Positions 8,743 to 17,379 of a stretch of DNA of 64,000 bases are shown here, piece after piece. The notes below the pieces were generated by a model. That model was not told the DNA's origin. It saw only the letters and a program-made list of their open reading frames with translations, and did not search any database. The position numbers and the translations under genes are program-made. The DNA comes from Methylocystis iwaonis. Its GTDB lineage: Bacteria; Pseudomonadota; Alphaproteobacteria; Rhizobiales; Beijerinckiaceae. Each line of letters begins with the position of its first letter. The stretch's first letter is position 1. The stretch spans positions 2,462,001 through 2,526,000 of the forward strand of contig NZ_AP027142.1 of NCBI RefSeq assembly GCF_027925385.1, read 5' to 3'.

Positions 8743-9399
8743 ATGTCCAATTTTTACGGCCCTGCCCATCGCGAGCTCCAGGACGCGTTCGATTCGCGCC
8801 GTTTGGCCGATCTGATGGAAGGCGGCGTGATGCACGCCGAATTCGCGCCCCATGAAATCGGCTTCATCGAATCGCGCGACATGTTCTTTCTCGCCAGCAT
8901 CGACCCCGCCGGCCGGCCGACCGTCTCCTACAAGGGCGGCGCAACGGGCTTCGTGCGCGTCACGGGGCCGAAGTCGCTTGTTTTTCCGTGGTTCGACGGC
9001 AACGGCATGTTCTATTCGGCCGGCAACATCGCCGAAAACAGCAAGGTCGGGCTGCTCTTCATCGACTTCGTGACCCCCAACCGGCTGCGCGTGCAAGGCG
9101 AGGCCAAATTGCTGCGCGACGCGGAGGCGGCTGCCGCTTTCCCCGGCGCGCAATTCGTCGTCGAGGTCGCGGTCGAGTCGATCTGGGTGAACTGCCCCCG
9201 CTATATCCATCCCCACCAGAAGGTCGCCGACTCGAAATATCTGCCCGACGCGGCGGGAGAGTCGCCGCTGCCCGGCTGGAAGCGGCTGGATGTGGCGCAA
9301 GACGCGCTGCGGCCCGAGGACCGGGAGAAAGTCGCCGCCGCCGGCGGGGTCTTGGATTTCGAGGCCTATGGGGCGTTGATTCAGCGCGGCGAGGGGTGA
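8743..9399 (+). CDS. Pyridoxamine 5'-phosphate oxidase-like FMN-binding split-barrel protein
   Basis: A 218-aa protein (start MSNFYGPAHRELQDAF) of the PNPOx-like superfamily, cytoplasmic and without signal peptide. Recognisable segments are RDMFFLASIDPAGRPTVSYK (first strands of the barrel), PWFDGNGMFYSAGNIAENSK and VGLLFIDFVTPNRLRVQGEA (FMN-contact strands), and a C-terminal CPRYIHPHQKV segment typical of the broad-specificity subgroup. The start is chosen because the purine-rich GAAGAGAG lies 8 bases upstream; the longer open frame overlaps the preceding cyclase gene. The actual reaction is unknown; this subgroup is often annotated only by fold. Confidence 0.82.
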   Translation: MSNFYGPAHRELQDAFDSRRLADLMEGGVMHAEFAPHEIGFIESRDMFFLASIDPAGRPTVSYKGGATGFVRVTGPKSLVFPWFDGNGMFYSAGNIAENSKVGLLFIDFVTPNRLRVQGEAKLLRDAEAAAAFPGAQFVVEVAVESIWVNCPRYIHPHQKVADSKYLPDAAGESPLPGWKRLDVAQDALRPEDREKVAAAGGVLDFEAYGALIQRGEG

Positions 9400-9433
9400 G
9401 GAATTCCAGGCGAAACGCCGGGCGTGATCCCAT

Positions 9434-9568
9434 CCCTCCCCTTTCCGGGGAGGGTGGCCCCGCGTGAGCGGGGTCGGGTGGGGGTTGGGCAAAACCCCAA
9501 CTATGTCGTTGCGGCGCGAACCCCACCCGGCGGCCTTTGGCCGCCGACCTCCCCGTAAAGGGGAGGTA
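9434..9568. repeat. Dispersed GC-rich repeat block, family C relatives
   Basis: This block fills most of the 281-base gap between the FMN-barrel gene and the symporter gene. It contains CCTCCCCTTTCCGGGGAGG, GGCCCCGCGTGAGCGGGG, GGCGGCCTTTGGCCGCCG and CCTCCCCGTAAAGGGGAGG as successive palindromes. The two outer palindromes are near copies of each other in a symmetrical arrangement. No gene is seen in it. Confidence 0.75.
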
Positions 9569-9680
9569 GCGGGCTAGCCGCGCGAGATCGCTATTTGCCG
9601 GTTCCCCAGTAAGGGCTCCTTCCCCCCTCACCCGGGCTCCGCTACTCTCCCCTCGCCCCAAGAGCGAGAGACGACCAAAA

Positions 9681-11456
9681 ATGAGAGAGCGCCCAGGCGA
9701 AGCCATTTTGTTCGACCGCGCCAATCTCGATTCGCGAATCGCCTTCGTCTCCGCCGGCTTCCTCCTGGCCTATGGCTTTGCGGCCCTGCTCGACCGCGTC
9801 GGCGCGCCGGAGCGTTTCGTGGCGGCGGCGCCGCCCTGGTTCACGGTCCTGGCGCTCGCCGCGCTCGGCTTTCTGCTCCATTCGATGCGGGTCTCCTTCT
9901 ATTATGCCGGCGGCCGCGCGGTTCCGGCGAATTATGCGGGCTTCGCCAACGCCGCCATCGCCGTCGCGCTGCTCCTGCCCTTCGCGACCCGGCTCGCCGG
10001 CCGTTCCTGGAGCGTGGGCGTCGTCGCCGGCGCCTTTCTCGGGCTCGCCGGCGCGGCGCTCTTTCTAGGGCCGCTGCTGCGCAAGACCGGCGTGTTCTCC
10101 GTCTCCGGGCTTCTCGCCGCGCGCTTTCCCTCCGCCGCCCCGCGTTTCGGGTTGATCGCGGCGGTCGCGCTGTCCTCGGGCCTGCTCGCCGTCGCGGGCG
10201 GGCAGATGGCGGTCGACGCCCTCGTCGATCTGAGCGGCGCCGGCCGCGCCTTCGCCGCCTTCACCATCGCCGGCGCCGGGCTTTTCATCGCCGGGCCGGG
10301 AGGATTGGGCGGCGCCATCTGGGCGGCCGCCGCCGCGGCGGGCGTCGCCTTGCTCGGCCTCGGCTGGCCCATCGCCGCTTTGGGCTTTCGCGGCGAATTG
10401 CCGGTCGACCTCTTGGGCGGCGGCGGCTGGCCGGAGGCGGCCAGCCTCCTGTCGGAATGGCGGATCATGCCGGCGCCCGCCGGGGTTGGCGTCGAGCTCG
10501 GCGCGACGATCGCAATCGCCATGGGCGTTGTGGCGCTGGCGCCGGTTCTCGCCCCCGCCGTGACGACGCAGGCCAACGAGTCGGCGCGCGCTTCGGGCGT
10601 GGCGACCCTCGCCTGGAGCCTGATCTTCGCGCTGCTTGTCGCCGCCGCGGTCGCCGCCTCGGCCGTGAGCCTCGCGGCAAGTGTGTCCGGCCAGACGGTC
10701 GAGCGCCTGCCGGAGTCCGTCTATGCCGCGAGCGGGCGCGGACTGGTCGAGATCTGCGGGGCCAAGGTCAACACGCCGTCCCAAGCCCTGCGCGCCTGCG
10801 CGGCTGAAAAGATTCCGCCCGGAACGCCGCTTCGCCCGGTGGATGTGCGGCCGCTCGACGGCGACTTTCTCCTGGGCGCGTTTCCCGGCGCGGCGGGACT
10901 CGGCGCCGCGGCGTCGGGCCTTCTCGCCTCGGCGATCGTCGGCCTCGGCCTCGCGCTGGCCGCCGTCGGGCTCCAGGCCTGCGGCGCCGCCGTCGGCCAC
11001 GACGCGCTCTACCGGCTGCGCGGCGAGGTCGATCTCACCAGCCGCCGCCTCGCCATCACGCGGCTGGCCCTCATCGTGGTCGCCACCGGCAGCTATGTCG
11101 CGAGCGCGACGCAGATGGTGACGCCCGGCGGGCTGATCGGATTGGCGCTCGGGATTTCCGCCGCTTGCGTCGCCCCTTCCCTCGCGCTGGCCTTTTGGAA
11201 TCGCGCCGGCGATCGCGAAGCTTTGGTGGCGCTGCTCGGCGGCTCCGCCGGATTGGCGGCCGCCCTGCTGCTTGCGGGACCGGCGCGCAAAATCGAGGCC
11301 TATGCGCTCGCCGCGCTGGCCGGCGCGACGCTGGGACTTGCAGCCGGCGTCCTCTCCGGCCTCGCCTCGCGCGAGGAGAAGCCGGCTGCCGTCGCCTTCG
11401 TGCGGCGCGTGCTGCGCGGCGACGGGCAGATCGTCACGCCGGACAAGGGCGCTTGA
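9681..11456 (+). CDS. Sodium:solute symporter-like multi-spanning membrane protein
   Basis: A 591-aa protein that is hydrophobic almost throughout, with about 13 predicted membrane spans and a soluble loop at about residues 335-395. The pattern YYAGGRAVPANYAGFANAAI near residue 73 matches the early GGR-x-V-P-x-x-x-x-G-x-A signature of the solute:sodium symporter (SSS) family, and VVALAPVLAPAVTTQANES resembles its later helices. It differs from acetate permease-type members by very high Ala/Gly content and a shortened core, so it may be diverged. Substrate unknown. The start ATG at 9681 follows a weak GAGAGA site. Confidence 0.65.
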   Translation: MRERPGEAILFDRANLDSRIAFVSAGFLLAYGFAALLDRVGAPERFVAAAPPWFTVLALAALGFLLHSMRVSFYYAGGRAVPANYAGFANAAIAVALLLPFATRLAGRSWSVGVVAGAFLGLAGAALFLGPLLRKTGVFSVSGLLAARFPSAAPRFGLIAAVALSSGLLAVAGGQMAVDALVDLSGAGRAFAAFTIAGAGLFIAGPGGLGGAIWAAAAAAGVALLGLGWPIAALGFRGELPVDLLGGGGWPEAASLLSEWRIMPAPAGVGVELGATIAIAMGVVALAPVLAPAVTTQANESARASGVATLAWSLIFALLVAAAVAASAVSLAASVSGQTVERLPESVYAASGRGLVEICGAKVNTPSQALRACAAEKIPPGTPLRPVDVRPLDGDFLLGAFPGAAGLGAAASGLLASAIVGLGLALAAVGLQACGAAVGHDALYRLRGEVDLTSRRLAITRLALIVVATGSYVASATQMVTPGGLIGLALGISAACVAPSLALAFWNRAGDREALVALLGGSAGLAAALLLAGPARKIEAYALAALAGATLGLAAGVLSGLASREEKPAAVAFVRRVLRGDGQIVTPDKGA

Positions 11457-12038
11457 TTATTTGAATTCGGCGCCCGCCTTGCCGAGGACGACCGGCTTGT
11501 CCGTGCCGCAGACGAAATCCCGCGCGTGTTTATCGGCGATCTCACGGGCGAGCGCATTGGCGTCGGCGTTCGCGCGCGCATCGACATAGCCCACATGACA
11601 GACGGGCCCTGGCGGCAGGCGCGTGACCACCAGCGCGCGCCCACTTGTCGTCCGCTTGTCTGTTTCCGCCGGCGCCTTGTAGTTCCAGCGCATGATCGTC
11701 GCGAAGGGCCTGCCTCCCGCGAGGCGCCATTCGATCGTCCCCTCATAGAAGTCATTGAAGGGCGCCAGCGTCTGGCCCGCCGCCGGCTCGTCTTTCGCCT
11801 TGGCGCCAAAGCTCACATACATGCGCTGGTCCCCGGCGCCGAGCCAGATCGGCACGCCCGCATAGCCCATGCAGCGCCAGTCGCCGTAATCCTCGGGCGC
11901 GACGCCCCGGCGATGCTTGCAATCTTTTTCGATGTCGATCTTTGTGTAAGCCGACGTCGCTTCCTGCCCGCTCGCAGATGCAACCGAGAGAATAAGGAAG
12001 ATCAACGCTGCGGCTCGCCTGCCCCCGATAGGCTCCAT
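11457..12038 (-). CDS. Exported protein of unknown function, SH3-like/uncharacterised
   Basis: A 193-aa product starting [20 protein letters not shown], i.e. a signal peptide with probable cleavage after ASASG. The ATG at 12038 has a GGGAGAG site 6 bases upstream, preferred over a longer frame beginning at 12146. The mature part contains four cysteines (CKHRRG, WRCMGY, PVCHVG, FVCGTD) that could form disulfides in the periplasm. No catalytic motif is recognised. It lies convergent to the symporter gene (stop codons a few bases apart) and divergent from rpsO. Confidence 0.7.
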   Translation of the reverse strand: MEPIGGRRAAALIFLILSVASASGQEATSAYTKIDIEKDCKHRRGVAPEDYGDWRCMGYAGVPIWLGAGDQRMYVSFGAKAKDEPAAGQTLAPFNDFYEGTIEWRLAGGRPFATIMRWNYKAPAETDKRTTSGRALVVTRLPPGPVCHVGYVDARANADANALAREIADKHARDFVCGTDKPVVLGKAGAEFK

Positions 12039-12290
12039 AAATACTCTCCCGTCGACATCCTGCGGCAGGATACGCCCCTCGGCGAAGCTTTCCATGCGCT
12101 CGCGCACGGTCGGGGCGCTCGATCTCGCTGGCCCGCTTCTTGCCACCCTCTATCATTTCCGTTCGTTTCTGTTATAAGGCGCACGCACGCCCGGCCTCGC
12201 CGGGCGGCGCCGTTTGGGATCGACCTCGCTGGACGACATCCCGGCCAAGGCCTCTCCCTGCGGGATACTTCCAACAAAAAGGAAAGACGG

Positions 12291-12560
12291 ATGTCGATCA
12301 CTGCCGAGCGCAAGCAGGCGCTCATCAAGGAATACGCCACCAAGGTGGACGATACGGGCTCGCCCGAGGTTCAGGTCGCGATCCTCACGGAGCGCATCGT
12401 CAACCTCACCGAGCACTTCAAGACGCATGTGAAGGACAATCACTCGCGTCGCGGCCTGCTGAAGCTCGTCTCCCAGCGCCGCCAGCTCCTCGATTACGTC
12501 AAGAAGCGGGACGAACCCCGCTACAAGAGCCTCATCGAGCGGCTCGGCATTCGCCGCTGA
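12291..12560 (+). CDS. rpsO: 30S ribosomal protein S15
   Basis: Binds 16S rRNA helices in the central domain and forms a bridge to the 50S subunit. The 89-aa product ([18 protein letters not shown]) has the usual length and the conserved [20 protein letters not shown] and [20 protein letters not shown] segments. A GGAAAG ribosome site precedes the start. It heads the standard rpsO-pnp pair. An AT-rich TTATAAGG sequence near 12173 is a possible -10 element, but the matching -35 is not clear. Confidence 0.98.
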   Translation: MSITAERKQALIKEYATKVDDTGSPEVQVAILTERIVNLTEHFKTHVKDNHSRRGLLKLVSQRRQLLDYVKKRDEPRYKSLIERLGIRR

Positions 12561-12570
12561 TTTAAGCCTC

Positions 12571-12606
12571 GCGAAGGCGGCGCGCCCGCGCCGCTTTCGC
12601 ATTTTT
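12571..12606 (+). terminator. rpsO: Intrinsic terminator/attenuator after rpsO
   Basis: GCGAAGGCGGCGCG and CGCGCCGCTTTCGC form a strong GC stem directly followed by ATTTTT, eleven bases after the rpsO stop. An analogous intrinsic terminator between rpsO and pnp is known in E. coli; here it would let part of transcription continue into pnp. Confidence 0.75.
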
Positions 12607-12660
12607 GGACCGCGAGCCTTCAGGCTCGCAAATTTCAGCGAGCCCGAAGGCTCGCCGTCC
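12607..12660. repeat. Dispersed palindromic repeat, family D
   Basis: GGACCGCGAGCCTTCAGGC followed by TCGC, then an inverted second half GCGAGCCCGAAGGCTCGC. A second copy lies at 37490-37550 next to mgtE. It sits in the rpsO-pnp gap between the terminator and the pnp leader. Confidence 0.8.
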
Positions 12661-12770
12661 ATCGGGCGCCGGCATGGGGCCGTCGCCAACAAACCGGCGC
12701 AAACCCGTCATGGCAGGATCGCCGGACGCTGCGTGGCGTTGAAACCCGCAGCCTCTCGCCGTCTTGCTCA

Positions 12771-12792
12771 TGACGAAGCGCCGGCTTCGTCA
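12771..12792 (+). promoter_or_regulatory. pnp: Perfect hairpin in the pnp leader
   Basis: TGACGAAGC (12771-12779) and GCTTCGTCA (12784-12792) form a perfect 9-base stem with a 4-base loop, ending 14 bases before the pnp start codon. In E. coli a double-stranded leader structure is processed by RNase III and PNPase to autoregulate pnp; a similar role here is an inference from position. Confidence 0.5.
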
Positions 12793-12806
12793 GAGAAAGA
12801 TCACAC

Positions 12807-14960
12807 ATGTTCCAAGTCCACCGCGAAGAACTCGACTGGGCCGGCCGCAAGCTCGTCCTCGAGACCGGCAAGATCGCCCGCCAGGCCGACGGCGCCGTTC
12901 TGGCGAGCTGGGGCGAGACCTCCGTGCTCGCGACCATCGTCGCCGCCAAGGCCCCGAAGCCGGGCCAGGACTTCTTCCCGCTGACCGTCAATTACCAGGA
13001 GAAGGCCTTCGCCGCCGGCCGCATCCCGGGCGGCTATTTCAAGCGTGAGGGCCGTCCCTCTGAGCGTGAGACGCTGATCTCCCGCCTCATCGACCGTCCG
13101 ATTCGTCCGCTCTTCCCCGACGCGTTCCGCTGCGACACCCAGGTCATCGTGACCGTGCTGTCGCATGACCTCGAAAACGATCCGGACATCCTCGCCATGG
13201 TCGCGGCCTCCGCCGCGTTGACCCTCTCGGGCGTGCCCTTCATGGGCCCCGTCGGCGGCGCGCGCGTCGGCTATATCAACGGCCAGCTCAAGCTCAATCC
13301 GACAATCGAGGAGATGAAGCTCTCCGAGCTCGATCTCGTCGTCGCCGGCACGCAGGACGCCGTGCTGATGGTCGAATCGGAAGCCAAGGAGCTTTCCGAA
13401 GAGCTGATGCTCGAGGCCGTGATGACCGGCCACCGCGGCTTCCAGCCGGTGATCGACGCGATCATCCGCCTCGCCGAGCGCGCCGCCAAGGACCCGCGCG
13501 ACCTGGTCGTTCCCGATCGTTCGGAAGTCGCCGCTTTCGTCTCGCGGATCGCCGAGGCCGAGCTGCGCGCCGCCTATAAGCTCACCGTGAAGCAGGAGCG
13601 CTACGCCGCCGTCGACGCGGTGAAGGCGAAGGTCATGGCCGAGCTCCTCCCCGAGGGCGAAGCGACGAACTTCACCAAGGAGGAAGTCGGCGAGGTCTTC
13701 AAGGAGCTGCAGGCCAAGGTCGTCCGCTGGAACATCCTCGACACCGGCATTCGCATCGACGGCCGCGACGTGAAGACCGTGCGCCCGATCGTCGCCGAAG
13801 TCGGCGTGCTCCCGCGCACCCATGGCTCGGCGCTCTTCACCCGCGGCGAGACGCAGGCGCTGGTCGTCGCCACGCTCGGCACGGCGGAGGACGAGCAGTT
13901 CGTCGATTCGCTAGAGGGCACCTATAAGGAGCGCTTCCTGCTCCATTATAACTTCCCGCCCTACTCTGTCGGCGAAACCGGCCGCATGGGTTCGCCCGGC
14001 CGCCGCGAGATCGGCCATGGCAAGCTCGCCTGGCGCGCGATGCACCCGATGCTGCCGGCGGCCGCCGAATTCCCCTACACGCTGCGCGTCGTCTCGGAGA
14101 TCACCGAGTCCAACGGCTCGTCGTCGATGGCGACGGTCTGCGGCACCTCGCTCGCGCTGATGGACGCCGGCGTGCCGATCAAGTCGCCGACGGCCGGCAT
14201 CGCCATGGGCCTGATTCTGGAAGGCGAGCGCTTCGCCGTGCTCTCCGACATTCTCGGCGACGAGGATCACCTCGGCGACATGGACTTCAAGGTGGCGGGC
14301 ACGTCGAACGGCGTGACCTCGCTGCAGATGGACATCAAGATCGCCGGCATCACCGAAGAGATCATGCGCGTCGCCCTCGGCCAGGCCAAGGAAGGCCGCC
14401 TGCACATCCTCGGCGAGATGGCCAAGGCCATCACCACCTCGCGCGCGGAGCTCGGCGAATTCGCGCCGCGCATCGAGACCTTGAAGATCGCGACCGACAA
14501 GATCCGCGACGTCATCGGCTCGGGCGGCAAGGTGATCCGCGAGATCTGCGAGAAGACCGGCGCCAAGATCAACATCGAGGACGACGGCACGGTGAAGGTC
14601 GCCTCCAGCGACGGCAACTCCATCAAGGCGGCGATCAACTGGATCAAATCCATCGCCTCCGATCCGGAAGTCGGCGCGATCTATGAAGGCACAGTCGTGA
14701 AGACCGCGGATTTCGGCGCCTTCGTCAACTTCTTCGGCGCCAAGGACGGCCTCGTCCATATCTCGCAGCTCTCCAAGCAGCGCGTGGCGAAGACGACCGA
14801 CGTGGTGAAGGAAGGCGACCGCGTGAAGGTGAAGCTCCTCGGCTTCGACGATCGCGGCAAGGTGCGCCTCTCCATGCGCGTCGTCGATCAGGAGACGGGC
14901 GAAGACCTCGAGGCCAAGGAAAAGGCCGAGAAGGAAGCCGCCGCCGCCAATGGCGAGTGA
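12807..14960 (+). CDS. pnp: Polyribonucleotide nucleotidyltransferase (PNPase)
   Basis: Phosphorolytic 3'-5' exoribonuclease of the RNA degradosome. The 717-aa product has two RNase PH-like domains (about 1-140 and 310-545), the first with the [27 protein letters not shown] region, the second with [21 protein letters not shown] active-site sequence and [20 protein letters not shown]. These are followed by KH ([19 protein letters not shown], near 570) and S1 ([19 protein letters not shown], near 623) RNA-binding domains. Length and architecture are standard. It is co-transcribed with rpsO. Confidence 0.98.
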   Translation: MFQVHREELDWAGRKLVLETGKIARQADGAVLASWGETSVLATIVAAKAPKPGQDFFPLTVNYQEKAFAAGRIPGGYFKREGRPSERETLISRLIDRPIRPLFPDAFRCDTQVIVTVLSHDLENDPDILAMVAASAALTLSGVPFMGPVGGARVGYINGQLKLNPTIEEMKLSELDLVVAGTQDAVLMVESEAKELSEELMLEAVMTGHRGFQPVIDAIIRLAERAAKDPRDLVVPDRSEVAAFVSRIAEAELRAAYKLTVKQERYAAVDAVKAKVMAELLPEGEATNFTKEEVGEVFKELQAKVVRWNILDTGIRIDGRDVKTVRPIVAEVGVLPRTHGSALFTRGETQALVVATLGTAEDEQFVDSLEGTYKERFLLHYNFPPYSVGETGRMGSPGRREIGHGKLAWRAMHPMLPAAAEFPYTLRVVSEITESNGSSSMATVCGTSLALMDAGVPIKSPTAGIAMGLILEGERFAVLSDILGDEDHLGDMDFKVAGTSNGVTSLQMDIKIAGITEEIMRVALGQAKEGRLHILGEMAKAITTSRAELGEFAPRIETLKIATDKIRDVIGSGGKVIREICEKTGAKINIEDDGTVKVASSDGNSIKAAINWIKSIASDPEVGAIYEGTVVKTADFGAFVNFFGAKDGLVHISQLSKQRVAKTTDVVKEGDRVKVKLLGFDDRGKVRLSMRVVDQETGEDLEAKEKAEKEAAAANGE

Positions 14961-15029
14961 TACGACATCCGCTTGATTGGCTCAGTGTCCCGACGCTCGC
15001 GCCGTTTGGACACTAGGAAAACACCGCCT

Positions 15030-15109
15030 CATTGCGAGGAGGCGGAGCCGACGAAGCAATCCAGAGCCGCATCGCCGCCCTGGATTGCTTCGCTTCGCTC
15101 GCAATGACG
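15030..15109. repeat. Dispersed palindromic repeat, family A
   Basis: Begins CATTGCGAGGAGGCGGAGCC and ends GCTTCGCTTCGCTCGCAATG; the ends are complementary. It is immediately followed (about 15140-15181) by a family B element ending GCCCGCCGGGAATGAC. Together they fill most of the 328-base gap after pnp, which also holds a stem AGTGTCC/GGACACT at 14984-15014. Confidence 0.85.
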
Positions 15110-15139
15110 GGCGCTGGGCAAAACCAGCGGCGCTCTTGT

Positions 15140-15181
15140 GGCTCTGGATTCCGGTCGGGCTTTCAGCCCGCCGGGAATGAC
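15140..15181. repeat. Dispersed palindromic repeat, family B
   Basis: CTCTGGATTCCGGTCGGGCT, then TTCAGCCCGCCGGGAATGAC. The inner CGGGCTTTCAGCCCG is a palindrome. Related copies lie at about 17159-17194, 42127-42230, 49119-49155 and 49261-49299, usually next to family A. Confidence 0.8.
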
Positions 15182-15246
15182 AACGCCCAGCGCGAGCTGT
15201 TCAATCGGAAATGGTATGAGCGCTAACGCACAGTTTTGAACGTCGA

Positions 15247-15276
15247 GCCGCCCGATATTTCGGGCGGCTTTTCTTT
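15247..15276 (+). terminator. Rho-independent terminator downstream of pnp
   Basis: GCCGCCCGA and TCGGGCGGC form a 9-base stem with a TATT loop, followed by TTTTCTTT. It most plausibly ends the rpsO-pnp transcript. It lies only 12 bases before the start codon of the next gene, so that gene either has a promoter inside the repeat region or depends on read-through. Confidence 0.85.
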
Positions 15277-15288
15277 GAGGGGGCAATA

Positions 15289-15852
15289 ATGCGCAGACTG
15301 GTTATGATAGCGGCGACGGTATGCCTTGCGGGAGCGGCGCAGGCCGAACCCGATTTCTCCACCGTTCTCGATTCCAAGACGCTTTCCTTCATGGACGGAA
15401 ATACGGACCGCGCCGTTCTGGTCGAGAACGGCGACTCTGGGGCCGATCTTTACCTCTATCTCAATCTCGAACCGGCCCGGGACATCTCGAAGCCGCTGAA
15501 GGCGGCGCTGGTGAAGAAGAGCGTGGCCTGGAGCGGCGGCATGTGGGGCACGCGCCCCTCGCTGGAGACGACCGCCAGGGGCTCGTTGCTGATCAAGTCG
15601 GAAAACACCGGCGTCGGTAGAGACCGCTGGACGCAGACGCTCACGGTCGTCTATCGCAACAAGGACTTCGTCGTCGCCGGCCTCACGCGCGAATCCTACG
15701 ACACGCTCGACCCCAACGCCGCCCACAACTGCGATCTCAATTTCCTCAGCGGCAAAGGCAAGCGCGACGGCAAGGCGATCGAAGTCAAAACGCCCGCGAA
15801 GAAACTCGAAAGCTGGTCCGAGGACGCGCTGCCGAAAGAATGCGTGTTCTGA
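15289..15852 (+). CDS. Exported protein of unknown function
   Basis: A 187-aa product with a clear signal peptide (MRRLVMIAATVCLAGAAQA, cleavage after AQA). The mature part is polar and beta-rich by appearance (LYLYLNLEPARDISK, WTQTLTVVYRNKDFVVAGL), with two cysteines near the C-terminus (HNCDLNF and the final KECVF) that may pair. A GGGGG ribosome site precedes the ATG by 7 bases. No family recognised; a periplasmic role is inferred only from the leader. Confidence 0.75.
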   Translation: MRRLVMIAATVCLAGAAQAEPDFSTVLDSKTLSFMDGNTDRAVLVENGDSGADLYLYLNLEPARDISKPLKAALVKKSVAWSGGMWGTRPSLETTARGSLLIKSENTGVGRDRWTQTLTVVYRNKDFVVAGLTRESYDTLDPNAAHNCDLNFLSGKGKRDGKAIEVKTPAKKLESWSEDALPKECVF

Positions 15853-16046
15853 AAATGAATGCGCGCGCCGGATGCCGCCGGCGCGCGCCTCCCATTACGC
15901 GCGCAGCCGTAGCAGTAAAGTTTTAGCCACATTTTCCGAGCTTCGACGAAGCTCGCCTGCGCTGCAGGCGCAGATCGCAGGCAATATGCGCGTTTGCCCA
16001 CGCCCGAGACGCCTTATCTAAAGGGCCCGACACTGCGGAGGGGCCG

Positions 16047-17120
16047 ATGGCGGATCGCATAAAAGTGGAAGAGGCGCAACTCGTGGAGCTCACCACCGGC
16101 GGCGAGCCAATCGACGTCTATCTTCTCGTCCGGCTAGGCTTCACCGCCCTCTTCGTGATTGTCACGGCGCTGATCGTCGAGCCTTACTTTGCGAGCCTCA
16201 CCTGGGCGCTCGTGCTGGCTGTGCTCTTCGTGCGCCCGCATCGCTGGTTCGAATCTCGTGTCGGCCCCAATACCGCGGCGGCGCTGTCCGTAACGAGCGT
16301 CGCGCTCATTATCGTCGCGCCCTTGCTGTTCATCTCCCAACGCCTCATCGCCGAGGCGCTGGCCGGCGTGACTTACATCCAGAAGGCCGTTTCAGAGGGA
16401 AACTGGGGCGCGTTTCTCGACGCGCATCCTTGGCTGAAATGGCTGGGCGAGCGCGTCGATGCGCCGACTATCGCCGCCCGGATCGGCGAATTCCTCACCA
16501 ACATCGGCGCGTCGCTGCTCAAGCAGTCGACCGGCCAGGCGATCACCCTCGTTCTCGCCTTCTATCTGCTCTTCTTCTTTTTGCGCGACCGGCGCACCGG
16601 TCTCGACGCCCTCGTGCGTCTCTCGCCCTTCTCGAATGTAGAGACGGGCAAGCTCATCATACGCGTGCGCGACACCATTCATGCGACGATCTTCGGCACG
16701 CTCGCCGTCGCGGCCCTGCAAGGCGCGCTCGGCGGCTTCATGTTCTGGTGGCTCGGCTTCCCCTCGCCCGCGCTCTGGGCTGTCGTGATGGGCGTCATCT
16801 CCATCATCCCCGTGCTCGGCTCTTTCGTCATCTGGATACCGGCGACGATCTATCTCTTTCTTGAGGATCGCTGGGCCGACGCCATCACGCTTGCGCTTTG
16901 GGGCGGCGTGGTCATCTCGACGGCGGATAATGTCGTGCGTCCCTTGCTCGTCGGCGAAACCCTGCGGCTGCATACGGCGCCCGCTTTCGTCGCCATGCTC
17001 GGCGGCCTTCAACTCTTCGGCGCCCATGGTTTGATCCTGGGCCCGATCGCATTCACGATGACGACGCTCATGCTGGAATTCTGGCGCCGTCGCAGCGGTC
17101 CGGAGCAGCATGAGGAGTGA
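16047..17120 (+). CDS. AI-2E family transporter (PerM-like permease)
   Basis: A 357-aa integral membrane protein with about seven hydrophobic spans. It shows the family layout: two N-terminal helices (VRLGFTALFVIVTALIVEP, ALVLAVLFVRP), a soluble stretch (about 110-160), the LAFYLLFFFLRDR helix, and the C-terminal cluster with WAVVMGVISIIPVLGSFVIW and GGLQLFGAHGLILGPI, which is the most conserved part of the family. A GAGGGG ribosome site lies before the ATG. Members export or exchange diverse small molecules; the AI-2 name does not fix the substrate. Confidence 0.88.
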   Translation: MADRIKVEEAQLVELTTGGEPIDVYLLVRLGFTALFVIVTALIVEPYFASLTWALVLAVLFVRPHRWFESRVGPNTAAALSVTSVALIIVAPLLFISQRLIAEALAGVTYIQKAVSEGNWGAFLDAHPWLKWLGERVDAPTIAARIGEFLTNIGASLLKQSTGQAITLVLAFYLLFFFLRDRRTGLDALVRLSPFSNVETGKLIIRVRDTIHATIFGTLAVAALQGALGGFMFWWLGFPSPALWAVVMGVISIIPVLGSFVIWIPATIYLFLEDRWADAITLALWGGVVISTADNVVRPLLVGETLRLHTAPAFVAMLGGLQLFGAHGLILGPIAFTMTTLMLEFWRRRSGPEQHEE

Positions 17121-17158
17121 TACAGTCTTCTCCGTTGACAAGCTCGCGTTGGCGCCTG

Positions 17159-17342
17159 TCATTCCCGGCGGGCTGAAAGCCCGACCGGGAATCCGGCCCC
17201 CATCGTCATTGCGAGGAGCGAAGCGACGAAGCAATCCAGGGCCGAGGCGGGGCTCTGGATTGCTTCGCTTCGCTCGCAATGACGGCGCTGGTTTTGCTCT
17301 GGATTCACGATCGCTCGCTACGCGAGCGTCGGGAATGACAGG
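17159..17342. repeat. Composite repeat: family B, family A, family B-like
   Basis: 17159-17194 is a family B copy (ATTCCCGGCGGGCTGAAAGC...), 17205-17284 a family A copy (CATTGCGAGGAGCGAAGCG... to CGCTTCGCTCGCAATGACGG), and 17299-17342 a related B-type end with the palindrome CGCTCGCTACGCGAGCG. The composite fills the 259-base gap between the AI-2E gene and addA, whose 3' ends face each other. Confidence 0.85.
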
Positions 17343-17379
17343 CGCCAAAACGAAAACGGGACGCGTCGTTTGCCGCAGC

